From: Gammaproteobacteria bacterium
GTDB lineage: Bacteria; Pseudomonadota; Gammaproteobacteria; Pseudomonadales; Azotimanducaceae
Assembly: GCA_002684495.1 (NCBI GenBank)
Contig: NYVG01000015.1
Span: forward strand, 255,138-319,137
Direction of reading: 5' to 3'
DNA length: 64,000 nt
Made by a program: the position numbers and the translations under genes. Under the pieces are notes generated by a model. That model ran no database searches. It saw only the letters and a program-made list of their open reading frames with translations, and was not told the origin of the DNA. Of this stretch, positions 43,091 to 51,684 are shown piece after piece (positions within the stretch are counted from its first letter, which is position 1; each line of letters opens with the position of its first letter).

Positions 43091-44122
43091 ATGCAGATTT
43101 CAGAACCCGTTAAATTTAAGGGCGTACCCGGTTCACCTTATACGCGAAAAATGCTCGCCTATTTACGCTTTCGCCATATACGTTACCAATTGCTCATCGG
43201 CGATCAGATAAACCAATCCGACTTGCCTGAACCGAAGGTACAACTGCTTCCAACCTTCTTTCTACCCGACGAAAACAATGAACTGCAGGCCGTCGTTGAC
43301 TCCACACCTCTGATTCGTCGCTTTGAAGCAGATTTCCCGCAGCGTCAAAGCATTCCCCGAGATCCAGTGCTGGGATTTCTAAATTATCTGATCGAGGATT
43401 ACGCTGACGAGTGGTTAACCAAGGCGATGTTCCATTATCGCTGGTACTACCAAGCAGATATCGATACGGCGGGCACCATACTGCCGAGATGGACAGGCAT
43501 TCAATCACCAGAACAAGAACTGCAAGCGCGGCGCGCCTACATTGCCGATCGTCAAATTTCACGCCTTTATGTGGTGGGTTCTAACGACACCACAGCCCCA
43601 GTGATTGAAGCCAGCTACAAGCGCTTCTTACATCTCTTCGACCGGATGCTGCAGCGCCATCCATTTACATTTGGTGGGCGACCTTCATCGGCAGATTTTG
43701 GCATCTACGCCCAGCTTACCCAGTTAGCGAAATTCGACCCTACACCTGCTGCAATCTGTATGCAGGAGACACCGCGCATTCATGCCTGGACCGATATTGT
43801 TGACGACTTGAGCGGCAACCCCGCAGGTGCTGAGGACTGGATCAACTTGCAAGACAGTGCAGACCACCTCAAAGAACTACTGAGCGAAATCGGTCGCGTA
43901 TATGCTCCCGCGTTACTGGCCAACGCCAAAGCCTTGCAGGCGGGCGAGCAAACTATGACGACAACGATCGACGGTCAGCCTTGGGAACAGCCGACATTCC
44001 CTTATCAGGCTAAGTGTTTACAATGGATTAATGAGGAGTACCAGCGATTAGGCAGTAACGCTCAGGGCCAAGTAGATGCACTGATCGAGAATACCGGTTG
44101 CGACATGATGATCTTTAAGTAG
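43091..44122 (+). CDS. GST N-domain-like protein, Fur-controlled
   Basis: The product is 343 residues from the ATG at 43091, preceded by AAGGAGAGCGATC; the longer open frame lies in the Fur region and is untranslated. The first 80 residues are a thioredoxin-like GST N-domain (FKGVPGSPYTRKMLAYLRF, LPTFFLPDENNELQAVVDSTPLI). A helical middle follows (SSADFGIYAQLTQLAKFDP), with an unfamiliar C-terminal 120 residues. Length exceeds a normal GST by about 120 residues. The family and role are unknown. The strong Fur box suggests expression under iron limitation. The TauD gene follows after a hairpin. Confidence 0.8.
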   Translation: MQISEPVKFKGVPGSPYTRKMLAYLRFRHIRYQLLIGDQINQSDLPEPKVQLLPTFFLPDENNELQAVVDSTPLIRRFEADFPQRQSIPRDPVLGFLNYLIEDYADEWLTKAMFHYRWYYQADIDTAGTILPRWTGIQSPEQELQARRAYIADRQISRLYVVGSNDTTAPVIEASYKRFLHLFDRMLQRHPFTFGGRPSSADFGIYAQLTQLAKFDPTPAAICMQETPRIHAWTDIVDDLSGNPAGAEDWINLQDSADHLKELLSEIGRVYAPALLANAKALQAGEQTMTTTIDGQPWEQPTFPYQAKCLQWINEEYQRLGSNAQGQVDALIENTGCDMMIFK

Positions 44123-44131
44123 ATCTGCTGG

Positions 44132-44158
44132 AAGGCCTGGGTAATAACCCCAGGCCTT
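44132..44158. terminator. Intergenic hairpin after the GST-like gene
   Basis: AAGGCCTGGG (44132-44141) pairs perfectly with CCCAGGCCTT (44149-44158) around a seven-base loop, 10 bases after the stop codon. There is no T-run. It probably ends or attenuates the Fur-controlled transcript before the TauD gene. Confidence 0.55.
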
Positions 44159-44187
44159 GCTGGCGGATCAAAGTTCGGGGAACCGCC

Positions 44188-45042
44188 ATGCTACAAATCA
44201 CACCTACCGGCCAAGCTTGTGGCGCCGAAATTCGCGGTGTCGATCTATCCCAACCACTGGATGGAGTAGTCATTCAGAATATCCGCGCGGCCTGGCTTGA
44301 GCATCATGTACTGGCGTTCCCAAACCAAAAGCTCTCTGACCCTGATCTGGTTCGCATCACCCAATATTTCGGCGGACTTGGCGAAGACCCTTACTTTGTG
44401 CCCATAAGTGACGACAATCCGGTGGTCGCCCTGAGTCGCCGCGCCGATGAGCAAGCACCCGTGTTTGCCGAGAGCTGGCATAGTGACTGGAGCTTCAAGG
44501 CACACCCTCCCATAGGCACCTGCTTGTATAGCCTTATCGTGCCGCCCGTTGGTGGCGACACCAGCTTTGCTAATCAGCAACTGGCAGTGGCGATGATGCC
44601 CAGTGACTTGCGCGCCCGGTTGAACGGCAAAATTGCTCTGCATTCCGCCGCGGCGGCGTACGGACCCGATGGCACCTACGGTGAGAAAGATCAGGGGTCA
44701 GATCGCACCATGCAGATTTTGTATTCCAAGAGCGCACTGGAAATGGAGCGCCATGCCATCATCAACCTGCATCCTGAAAGCGGCGCAGAGACTTTATTCA
44801 GCACTGCAGGCTACATCTGCGCCATTGAAGGCATGCCTCAAGACGAGGCCCAACAGTTGATAGTTGATTTATACGCTTGGCAAACCCGAGCGGAGTTTCA
44901 ATACACCCATAAATGGCAGGAAAACATGTTTGTTATGTGGGACAACCGCTCGGTACTGCACAAAGCCAATGGCGGTTATGACGGCTATGCCAGAAATCTG
45001 CATCGCACCACGATCGCGGGCAGTTCAGAGCTCAGTCTTTAG
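44188..45042 (+). CDS. TauD/TfdA-family 2-oxoglutarate dioxygenase
   Basis: The 284-residue product has the iron site HxD in AESWHSDWSFKAHPP (about residues 96-98) and the distal His in FVMWDNRSVLHKANGGY (about residue 256); a late Arg (ARNLHRTTIAG) binds 2-oxoglutarate. The N-terminus (ITPTGQACGAEIRGVDLSQPL) is typical of TauD. These enzymes hydroxylate a small substrate, for example taurine or 2,4-D, and release a group from it. No sulfonate transport genes are nearby. Beside a haloalkane dehalogenase and thioredoxin-fold isomerase, it may start breakdown of a xenobiotic-like compound (inference). Confidence 0.9.
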   Translation: MLQITPTGQACGAEIRGVDLSQPLDGVVIQNIRAAWLEHHVLAFPNQKLSDPDLVRITQYFGGLGEDPYFVPISDDNPVVALSRRADEQAPVFAESWHSDWSFKAHPPIGTCLYSLIVPPVGGDTSFANQQLAVAMMPSDLRARLNGKIALHSAAAAYGPDGTYGEKDQGSDRTMQILYSKSALEMERHAIINLHPESGAETLFSTAGYICAIEGMPQDEAQQLIVDLYAWQTRAEFQYTHKWQENMFVMWDNRSVLHKANGGYDGYARNLHRTTIAGSSELSL

Positions 45043-45064
45043 CTAAGCCGGCGACAATCTACCT

Positions 45065-46036
45065 ATGAAATGCTGGACTCTATATTTGGTTCTACCCGGC
45101 CGTTTTGGGCCGCTGATCTCCGGCTTACTTACGCTGATCACTTTGACTGCACTGCAACTCGCCCTAGTCGGCGAAATTTTCTGGGTGTCTACCGGCATAT
45201 TTTTTGCGGTCATTCTGAGCTACTTGCCTGCAGTCCACGCCTACATCCTGGACATTACCCGCAACGCCGTGTTGGAACTCAGATCTAATTTGCAGGTGAC
45301 TGACGAGGATATTGCCGACATCACTCAGCGTATGCAGCGCCCCGGAGCAAAATTTCAAATAGGCTGGCTGATTGCTGGCACTACAGCAGCGCTCCTGCAC
45401 ATCAATTTTATAGGTTTCATACCTCTCAATGCCAACGGCGAATTGGATTTTTCTACCAATCTAGTCAAGGTGACTATCGCAGGCACGCTACTGACATGGT
45501 GCATGATGACAACAGTGATCTCTAGCCTGATTCAAAACAGTTATCTGATCGACGACCTAGCAAACCACCTCAAACAAATTGACATCTTTCGTAAGCAGCC
45601 CTGGCAACCTCTGGCGCGAGTCGCTATTGCTTCTTCACTAGCATTGATCGGCAGTAACGCAATCTACCCGCTGCTGTTCATCGACAGTGGCACAGAATCA
45701 GCCAGCACAATCTTACCTGGTATGGCCCTGAGCATCCTTGCGGTCGCTGCAATGGTCATGGTGCCGCTCGCCACAACGCGGCGCAAGATTGCGGCTCAGA
45801 AAGAAACGCGTTTACTCAGCATTGATCAAGCGATTGAAAAATTGCCGGACCCGAAAACTCATGTAGAAATGCAAACCCTCAACACCTTGCTGGATCAGCG
45901 CAATCATCTACAGCGCGTATCCAGTTGGCCTCTCAATTTAGGCAACATCGGGCGGCTATTGTTTTATATGTTCATTCCGCCCCTTACCTGGGTTGGCGCC
46001 GCATTGATCGAGCGTCTGGTCGACGGATTCGTTTAG
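45065..46036 (+). CDS. Integral membrane protein of unknown function
   Basis: The 323-residue protein has about six to seven transmembrane helices: two at the N-terminus (FGPLISGLLTLITLTALQLALVGEIFWVS, FFAVILSYLPAVHAYIL), two in the middle (FQIGWLIAGTTAALLHINF, VTIAGTLLTWCMMTTVIS), and several in the second half. The loops have LRSNLQVTDEDIADITQRMQRP and LANHLKQIDIFRKQPWQPLARVA. I do not recognise a family. The gene starts 23 bases after the TauD stop, so it is likely co-transcribed. It might be a transporter or sensor in the same pathway. Confidence 0.7.
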   Translation: MKCWTLYLVLPGRFGPLISGLLTLITLTALQLALVGEIFWVSTGIFFAVILSYLPAVHAYILDITRNAVLELRSNLQVTDEDIADITQRMQRPGAKFQIGWLIAGTTAALLHINFIGFIPLNANGELDFSTNLVKVTIAGTLLTWCMMTTVISSLIQNSYLIDDLANHLKQIDIFRKQPWQPLARVAIASSLALIGSNAIYPLLFIDSGTESASTILPGMALSILAVAAMVMVPLATTRRKIAAQKETRLLSIDQAIEKLPDPKTHVEMQTLNTLLDQRNHLQRVSSWPLNLGNIGRLLFYMFIPPLTWVGAALIERLVDGFV

Positions 46037-46223
46037 CGATAGCGCCAAATTTTTTGCCTTGGCAGGTCATCTGATTCATCACCATAACCGGTAATGGACA
46101 CCGAGACCCGCCCTTGGGGCTAGCCAGTGTTTACCCCAATTAACGACACACACTTCGAGAATGTCAGCCTCGCACCTTCGATCCCGGGTAGAAGAACTTT
46201 TAAGCGAAATCCATGACAGATCT

Positions 46224-46242
46224 AATAATGGTTGTCATTATT
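46224..46242. promoter_or_regulatory. Fur box upstream of the second tandem isomerase gene
   Basis: AATAATGGTTGTCATTATT matches 14 of 19 positions of the Fur consensus, with both half-sites intact (AATAATG and CATTATT, as at 43026-43044). It sits 33 bases before the ATG of the tandem thioredoxin-fold gene, where it would block transcription when iron is abundant. The surrounding 238-base gap holds no ORF. Confidence 0.8.
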
Positions 46243-46274
46243 AAGCGGCCGCAATAGCTACCAAGGCCAACACT

Positions 46275-47573
46275 ATGCAACTGCAAACCCGAATTCGTTC
46301 TACCATCGCCGGGCTGCTGACTTCTGCGAGTTTCGCGGAACTGAGTCGGCGCATGGCCCGAGGCAAGAGGCGGTTGTCAGGAAAGGGGCCTGTTGTTCAT
46401 TACTTCCATCAAGTAGACGACCCTCACAGTCATTTGGCGGTGCAAAAACTCGACCAGTTGCGTCATCAGTACGCCCTACCGTTTATCACACACCTAGTTA
46501 GCGCATCAGCCGACGACTTCAAAGGCAGCGTCGAACACTTCCAACACTGGATCCAGCAGGATGCCATAGCTATCGCCAAGGGCCACGGCACAACACTGAA
46601 TATTGCCGGCACGCCAACACCCGACCAAGTGCATAGCGCCAACCTGCGACTAAGCGCCCACATAAATACCGAAACCTTTGCCGCTGAGGCCTATGCGGTT
46701 GGCAATGAACTATGGGCAAATACCGTTGATGTAAGCGGCGTGGATAGCGAACGTGCTGCTGCCACAGCCAACGCTTTAGAAAATGGTAATGCCGTACAAG
46801 CCAAACTCGGCCACTACGCAGGCGCCATGTTTTATTTCGAAGGCGAATGGTTTTGGGGCGTAAACCGCCTGCACTTTTTAGAACAACGTCTCATCGACGA
46901 GGGCTTTGCAGCTAAAAACACAACTATTTGTGCACCCCTGCCCAAAGCAAAAGACACCAGCGGACTGAATGCTGCGCATATTACTCTCGAGTATTTCCCG
47001 TCATTACGCAGCCCCTACACCGCGGTAGGCCACAACCGAGTACTCGAACTTATCCAGCGCAGCGGCGTCACCGTGAAGTTGCGTCCGGTAATGCCAATGC
47101 TGATGCGCGGTGTTCCAGCGCCCCAGGCAAAACAACTCTCCATTATTACCGATGCCGCACGTGAGGGTAGGTTCTATGGAGCGCCGCTGGAGAAAATCGT
47201 CGACCCCTTCGGCGACCCAGTAAAAGCTGCATTTGATCTTTATGCGGGGGCAGATACCTTGGGCCAGGGTATGGATTTCGTTACCGCCTATCTGTCCGCC
47301 GCGTGGCAGCGCGGTGTTGACATCACCACCACAGCCGGCCTTCGGCAGGTAGCCGATGAAGCAGGCATCGATTGGCAAGCTATGGTCGACGCCGCGGCAA
47401 AGGCGGATTGGCAAACACTTCTCGACGCCAACCTGCAGGAACTTACTGATGCCGCCTTGTGGGGTGTTCCAAGCTTTCGCGTCAGCGGCGGCAATGACCC
47501 AGAGCCCTTTGTCTGTTGGGGACAAGACCGGATTTGGCGGGTTGAAGAGGAGATCGCACAACGCCTTAAGTAG
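46275..47573 (+). CDS. Second tandem DsbA-like / HCCA-isomerase-type protein
   Basis: The 432-residue product has AAGG before the ATG. Lobe 1 (about 35-230) has VHYFHQVDDPHSHLAVQKLDQ, where Asp-Pro-His replaces the SPY motif; lobe 2 (about 235-432) has FPSLRSPYTAVGHNRVLELI and ALWGVPSFRV, which keep SPY and the cis-proline region. Compared with the tandem protein at 7813-9141, the intact lobe is the other one. The charged N-terminal 30 residues (IRSTIAGLLTSASFAELSRRMARGKRR) precede the fold. HCCA-isomerase-like enzymes use glutathione. A Fur box directly upstream predicts iron-dependent expression. Confidence 0.8.
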   Translation: MQLQTRIRSTIAGLLTSASFAELSRRMARGKRRLSGKGPVVHYFHQVDDPHSHLAVQKLDQLRHQYALPFITHLVSASADDFKGSVEHFQHWIQQDAIAIAKGHGTTLNIAGTPTPDQVHSANLRLSAHINTETFAAEAYAVGNELWANTVDVSGVDSERAAATANALENGNAVQAKLGHYAGAMFYFEGEWFWGVNRLHFLEQRLIDEGFAAKNTTICAPLPKAKDTSGLNAAHITLEYFPSLRSPYTAVGHNRVLELIQRSGVTVKLRPVMPMLMRGVPAPQAKQLSIITDAAREGRFYGAPLEKIVDPFGDPVKAAFDLYAGADTLGQGMDFVTAYLSAAWQRGVDITTTAGLRQVADEAGIDWQAMVDAAAKADWQTLLDANLQELTDAALWGVPSFRVSGGNDPEPFVCWGQDRIWRVEEEIAQRLK

Positions 47574-47665
47574 CCCTGCAACGTATAAATACGCGAGATA
47601 TAACTGCTGGCCAGCAATGCTAAAGGGAGTTTTAATCAGTACACGACACTACCAAAGCTAGGGTT

Positions 47666-48199
47666 ATGCAACTTACTTGGTCTCATGCGGTTATTTATGT
47701 TCACGACGAAGCCATCATGTTGGACTTCTACACCCGTGTACTCGGCTTTCAAGTTACCGATCGCGGCCCCTTGGCGGACAACGCACCTGATATTATTTTT
47801 CTCAGCCAATGCGCTACTGAGCATCATCAATTAGCGATGGTCCCGGTGCGAAAAAATACCGACGCCTCCAACTCTGTGAATCATTTCGCCTTTCGTGTCG
47901 GAGAATTGACCGACCTTAAGCTTTTGCATCAGCGCCTAGGCGCCATGGACGGCATAAATATCAATCCAATATCTCACGGCAATACATTATCTCTGTACTT
48001 TAACGACCCAGAGAGCAATGGCCTGGAAGTGCTCTGGGACACACCCTGGCATGTGGCCCAACCCCAGGGCGAGCCTTGGGATATCAGCATGAACAAAGAA
48101 CAGGCTTTGGACTGGGTCAAAGCACAATTCGGCAAAGAAGAATCTTTTCAGCTGCAGGCCGACTATTACGCCCAACGTCATGGCGACGCCACCACTTAA
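47666..48199 (+). CDS. VOC-family protein, extradiol-dioxygenase-like
   Basis: The 177-residue product has WSHAVIYVHDEAIMLDFYTRVLGFQVTDRGPL, then NSVNHFAFRVGELTDLKLLHQRL and SLYFNDPESNGLEVLWDTPWHV. His8, His in NHFAF and Glu in LEVLWD are likely iron or metal ligands, so it looks like a small extradiol dioxygenase or glyoxalase. It is preceded by the tandem isomerase gene and followed by an acyl-CoA synthetase gene, all on the same strand. The exact substrate is not visible. Confidence 0.85.
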   Translation: MQLTWSHAVIYVHDEAIMLDFYTRVLGFQVTDRGPLADNAPDIIFLSQCATEHHQLAMVPVRKNTDASNSVNHFAFRVGELTDLKLLHQRLGAMDGININPISHGNTLSLYFNDPESNGLEVLWDTPWHVAQPQGEPWDISMNKEQALDWVKAQFGKEESFQLQADYYAQRHGDATT

Positions 48200-48229
48200 C
48201 TTGTACCGGCAACAAATATCGAGACCAAC

Positions 48230-49912
48230 ATGCCACTGACTCTAGCCCACACACAAGGCAATACGGCTGATCTTATCGAGAGCACTATTGGCCAACGCCT
48301 TAACCGAGTCGCGGCGGCCCAACCCGAGCATCCAGCGCTGGTCATGCCCCACCAAGGCATCCGTTGGAGCTATGCAGAGTTTTTGACCGAGGTCGACAAA
48401 CTGGCCACCGGATTGCTGGCGTTAGGTCTGAGTAAGGGCGAACGAGTCGCAATATGGTCACCAAACCGCTTTGAGTGGGTTCTTACCCAATTCGCAACAG
48501 CCAAGATCGGCGCAATTATGGTCTGCATTAACCCAGCCTATCGCCTGTACGAGTTGGAGTACGCGCTAAACAAAGTCGGCTGCAAGGCCATTATTAGCGC
48601 CGAGTCATTCAAAACCAGCTTTTATCTGGACATGCTGCAAACCTTAGCGCCAGAGCTTGAAGAGTGTGAACCGGGTGCTCTTGTGGCAGAGCGCCTACCA
48701 CATCTAAAACATGTGATACGTATGGGTACCGAACAAACTGCTGGCATGCATAACTTTGATGCGGTCTGCCAACTGGGAACTGCCACCGAAATTTCCCAAC
48801 TGGTGGCTATGGAGGAGCAATTGGATGCCCATGACGCCATTAACATTCAGTTCACCAGCGGCACTACTGGCAATCCAAAGGGTGCAACCCTCACGCACCG
48901 TAATATCTTGAACAACGCCTATTTTGTTGGCCAGAACATGCACCTTAGCGCCGCTGATCGACTGTGTATTCCGGTGCCACTGTATCACTGCTTCGGTATG
49001 GTAATGGGCACACTGTGCTGTATTAGCCACGGCGCGACCATGGTTTTGCCCTGCGAGGCATTCGAACCCAAGCCGGTCTTACAAGCTATACAGGATGAGC
49101 AATGCACCGCCTTGCACGGCGTACCTACTATGTTTATTGCGGAACTAGACGATGCAGATTTTGCCAAATATGACGTCAGTTCACTGCGCACCGGCGTCAT
49201 CGCCGGCTCTACTTGCCCGCGCGAGTTAATGAAACGTTTGATCGACGATATGGATCTTGCAGGAATCGTGATTGCTTATGGCCAAACCGAATGCAGCCCC
49301 GTGGACACCATGACTGAAATGGATGATCCCTTCGAGGCCCGTGTGAGCACCGTTGGCCGGCCGCATACGAATTGGGAAATAAAGATCTGTCGCGAGGACG
49401 GCAGCATTGCGAATATCAACGAAACCGGCGAGGTTTGCGCCCGCGGCTACGGAGTTATGCAAGGTTACTGGGACGATGCAGAGCGCACAGCCCAGACGAT
49501 CGATGCGGAGGGCTGGCTCCATTCTGGCGATCTTGGCGAAATGGATGCTCAGGGCTACGTCAAAATTACCGGTCGCATTAAAGATATGATCATCCGCGGC
49601 GGCGAAAACGTCTATCCGCGGGAGGTCGAAGAATTTTTATACACCCATTCGGATATCCAAGAGGTTCAGGTATTCGGAGTGCCCGATGCTAAGTACGGCG
49701 AACAGGTGGCTGCGTGGGTGCAATTGCGAGAAAACCGAACGTTAACACCCGGGGACATTGCAGAATTCTGCGCCGGACAGATCACCCACTTCAAAGTCCC
49801 CCGCTATATCAAACTGGTTGATGAATACCCCATGACGGTGACCGGCAAAATGCAAAAATTTGTAATGCGCGATCAGTACGCAAAAGAGCTGGGGCTGGAC
49901 TCAACAGACTGA
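48230..49912 (+). CDS. AMP-dependent acyl-CoA synthetase
   Basis: The 560-residue protein has the P-loop FTSGTTGNPKGATLTHRN (about residues 207-224), adenylation motif AYGQTECSP, and core ATP motif GWLHSGDLGEMDAQGYVKITGRIKDMIIRGGENVYPREVEEFLY. The C-terminal lysine is in MTVTGKMQKF. It forms acyl-adenylates, then acyl-CoA, from a free acid; long- or medium-chain FadD-type and aryl-CoA synthetases share this pattern. It lies 30 bases after the VOC gene, so the two are probably an operon. The substrate may be an acid released by the neighbouring enzymes. Confidence 0.92.
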   Translation: MPLTLAHTQGNTADLIESTIGQRLNRVAAAQPEHPALVMPHQGIRWSYAEFLTEVDKLATGLLALGLSKGERVAIWSPNRFEWVLTQFATAKIGAIMVCINPAYRLYELEYALNKVGCKAIISAESFKTSFYLDMLQTLAPELEECEPGALVAERLPHLKHVIRMGTEQTAGMHNFDAVCQLGTATEISQLVAMEEQLDAHDAINIQFTSGTTGNPKGATLTHRNILNNAYFVGQNMHLSAADRLCIPVPLYHCFGMVMGTLCCISHGATMVLPCEAFEPKPVLQAIQDEQCTALHGVPTMFIAELDDADFAKYDVSSLRTGVIAGSTCPRELMKRLIDDMDLAGIVIAYGQTECSPVDTMTEMDDPFEARVSTVGRPHTNWEIKICREDGSIANINETGEVCARGYGVMQGYWDDAERTAQTIDAEGWLHSGDLGEMDAQGYVKITGRIKDMIIRGGENVYPREVEEFLYTHSDIQEVQVFGVPDAKYGEQVAAWVQLRENRTLTPGDIAEFCAGQITHFKVPRYIKLVDEYPMTVTGKMQKFVMRDQYAKELGLDSTD

Positions 49913-50181
49913 CACCCACTGGTAAGAAAAATTTGCGCGTGTTAACTGGCGTCACTCAATACTAGAGGGACCAGTGCACGAGTGTACGCATCTGTAGTTG
50001 GAATCAGAAATTTTTCGGAAACCATTTGCGCCGTATTTTCCTTCAGGAATCGCTGAGTATTTCTGGGTAAGCGACGTATTCGAGCTTCTTTGAGCTTTTA
50101 AACAATCTTCTTGCCCCTCCCTTTAATGTACTTCATTATTAAATTTCGAGATCGCGCAATCATATGCTGGAGAGTGCTCTA

Positions 50182-51258
50182 ATGAAGATACTTAGAACCC
50201 CTGACGCCTGCTTTGAAGGTTTGGCCGATTACCCCTTCAAACCCCACTACACCACGGTTAAAACCGAGGACGGCAACGATCTGCGCATTCACCATTTAGA
50301 TGAGGGCGCGACTGACGCGCCCATCGTACTGTGTATGCATGGCCAACCCGTATGGAGTTACCTGTATCGAAAAATGATTCCATTACTGGTCGCCGACGGT
50401 TTTCGCGTAATTGCGCCCGACCTGCCCGGCTACGGTAAATCAGACAAACCAGCAAGTCGTGCAGATTACAGCTATGAACGCCAAGTTGCGTGGATGGGTG
50501 CTTGGCTTGAAAGTAACGACTTCCAAAATATGACGTTCTTCGGTCAGGACTGGGGCGGCCTTATTGGTCTGCGCATGATCGCCAACGCTGCCCATCGCTT
50601 CGATCGCGTGGTGGTCTCGAATACCGGCTTGCCCTATAACCCGGACACACCGGCGGATGTCATCGCCGAAGTGGAGGATTTCCGCGCCAACAAGCCCACG
50701 CCTACCCTACCGCAGATGATGAAGGCTATTCGTTCAGGCGCCCGCGCCCCGGCCATTGCCTTCGCATATTGGCAAAAGTTCTGCTGGGAGACTCCTGATG
50801 TTCCCGCCGGTTTTATGCTGTCAATGATGGCCGATAAACGTAACCCCTTCGCCACTGCAATCGACTTTTTATTTTATCGCCTAGGATTGGCAAAACAGTC
50901 ACCCGTGCGCACCGCTACTGCAAAAGCTTATGAGGCGCCCTTTCCAGACCCCAGCTACAAGATGGGTGTTCGGGCGATGCCGAGCCAGGTGCCAACCATG
51001 TCGACTAGCCCGTCTTTGCAGGCCCAGGGCAAAGCATGGGAGTTTTTCAGACAATGGCAGAAACCATTTCTTTGTGCGTTTGCCGACAATGATCCAGTGA
51101 CCGCCGGAGGCGATCAACCATTTCTGGCCCAAGTCCCCGGTGCACAAAATCAGCCCCATACCACCATTAAGGGCGGAGGGCATTTTGTCCAAGAGGGTAA
51201 CCCTGAACAACTGTGTCAGGTTATCGGCGACTTTATCCGAGCTAATCCGACGGGCTGA
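50182..51258 (+). CDS. Haloalkane dehalogenase (HLD-I-like alpha/beta hydrolase)
   Basis: The product is 358 residues from the ATG at 50182, preceded by GGAGAG; an earlier ATG at 50164 has no such site. The layout is that of DhlA-type dehalogenases: HGQPVWSYLYRKM (about 53-65), nucleophile Asp123 with halide Trp124 in FGQDWGG, Asp302 or Asp304 in FADNDP, and base His334 in GGGHFVQE. Dehalogenases of this class normally have Glu after HG (HGEPTW), which binds the hydrolytic water and halide; here it is Gln. Activity on halides is thus less certain, and an epoxide hydrolase or lactonase role is possible. Confidence 0.8.
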   Translation: MKILRTPDACFEGLADYPFKPHYTTVKTEDGNDLRIHHLDEGATDAPIVLCMHGQPVWSYLYRKMIPLLVADGFRVIAPDLPGYGKSDKPASRADYSYERQVAWMGAWLESNDFQNMTFFGQDWGGLIGLRMIANAAHRFDRVVVSNTGLPYNPDTPADVIAEVEDFRANKPTPTLPQMMKAIRSGARAPAIAFAYWQKFCWETPDVPAGFMLSMMADKRNPFATAIDFLFYRLGLAKQSPVRTATAKAYEAPFPDPSYKMGVRAMPSQVPTMSTSPSLQAQGKAWEFFRQWQKPFLCAFADNDPVTAGGDQPFLAQVPGAQNQPHTTIKGGGHFVQEGNPEQLCQVIGDFIRANPTG

Positions 51259-51361
51259 ATACCAGCCTGAGTGCCTGCAACTGCGGCAAAGGTTCATTGC
51301 GACCGGCACTCAGGTTGCATAGATTGTGCGGACAATATTTTTGCGCTGCAGGGGATTAGCT

Positions 51362-51664
51362 ATGGCTACGCTATATATGGTGAGAAGTAACCCGGTGGAG
51401 GGTAAGGAAGAAGAATTTAACCGCTGGTATAGCGACGTTCACCTACCCGAAGTGCTGCAAATAGAAGGCTTTCAGACAGCACAACGCTTTCGTCTCACCG
51501 AGCAGCAAATGCAGCCGCAATCCCATGGCTATCTGGCCATCTATAACATCAATAGCGAAGACGTTAGCGGTACTTTAGAAAATTTACGCAACATGAGGTC
51601 TTTGACTATGAGTGATGCGTTGGATCTGTCGACTCTGCAAATCAGCATCTTTGCGGAACTGTAA
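51362..51664 (+). CDS. EthD/DUF4286-like small protein
   Basis: The product is 100 residues from the ATG at 51362, preceded by AGGGGATTAGCT; a longer frame upstream has no support. MATLYMVRSNPVEGKEEEFNRWYSDVHLPEVLQIEGFQTAQRF is the pattern of EthD-like proteins, a dimeric ferredoxin-like fold (as in ABM), often encoded beside monooxygenases and hydrolases of xenobiotics. Its activity is unknown. It follows the haloalkane dehalogenase gene on the same strand by 103 bases and ends 20 bases before the APC transporter gene of the opposite strand. Confidence 0.8.
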   Translation: MATLYMVRSNPVEGKEEEFNRWYSDVHLPEVLQIEGFQTAQRFRLTEQQMQPQSHGYLAIYNINSEDVSGTLENLRNMRSLTMSDALDLSTLQISIFAEL

Positions 51665-51684
51665 AAACCTGACGATATTGCTAT

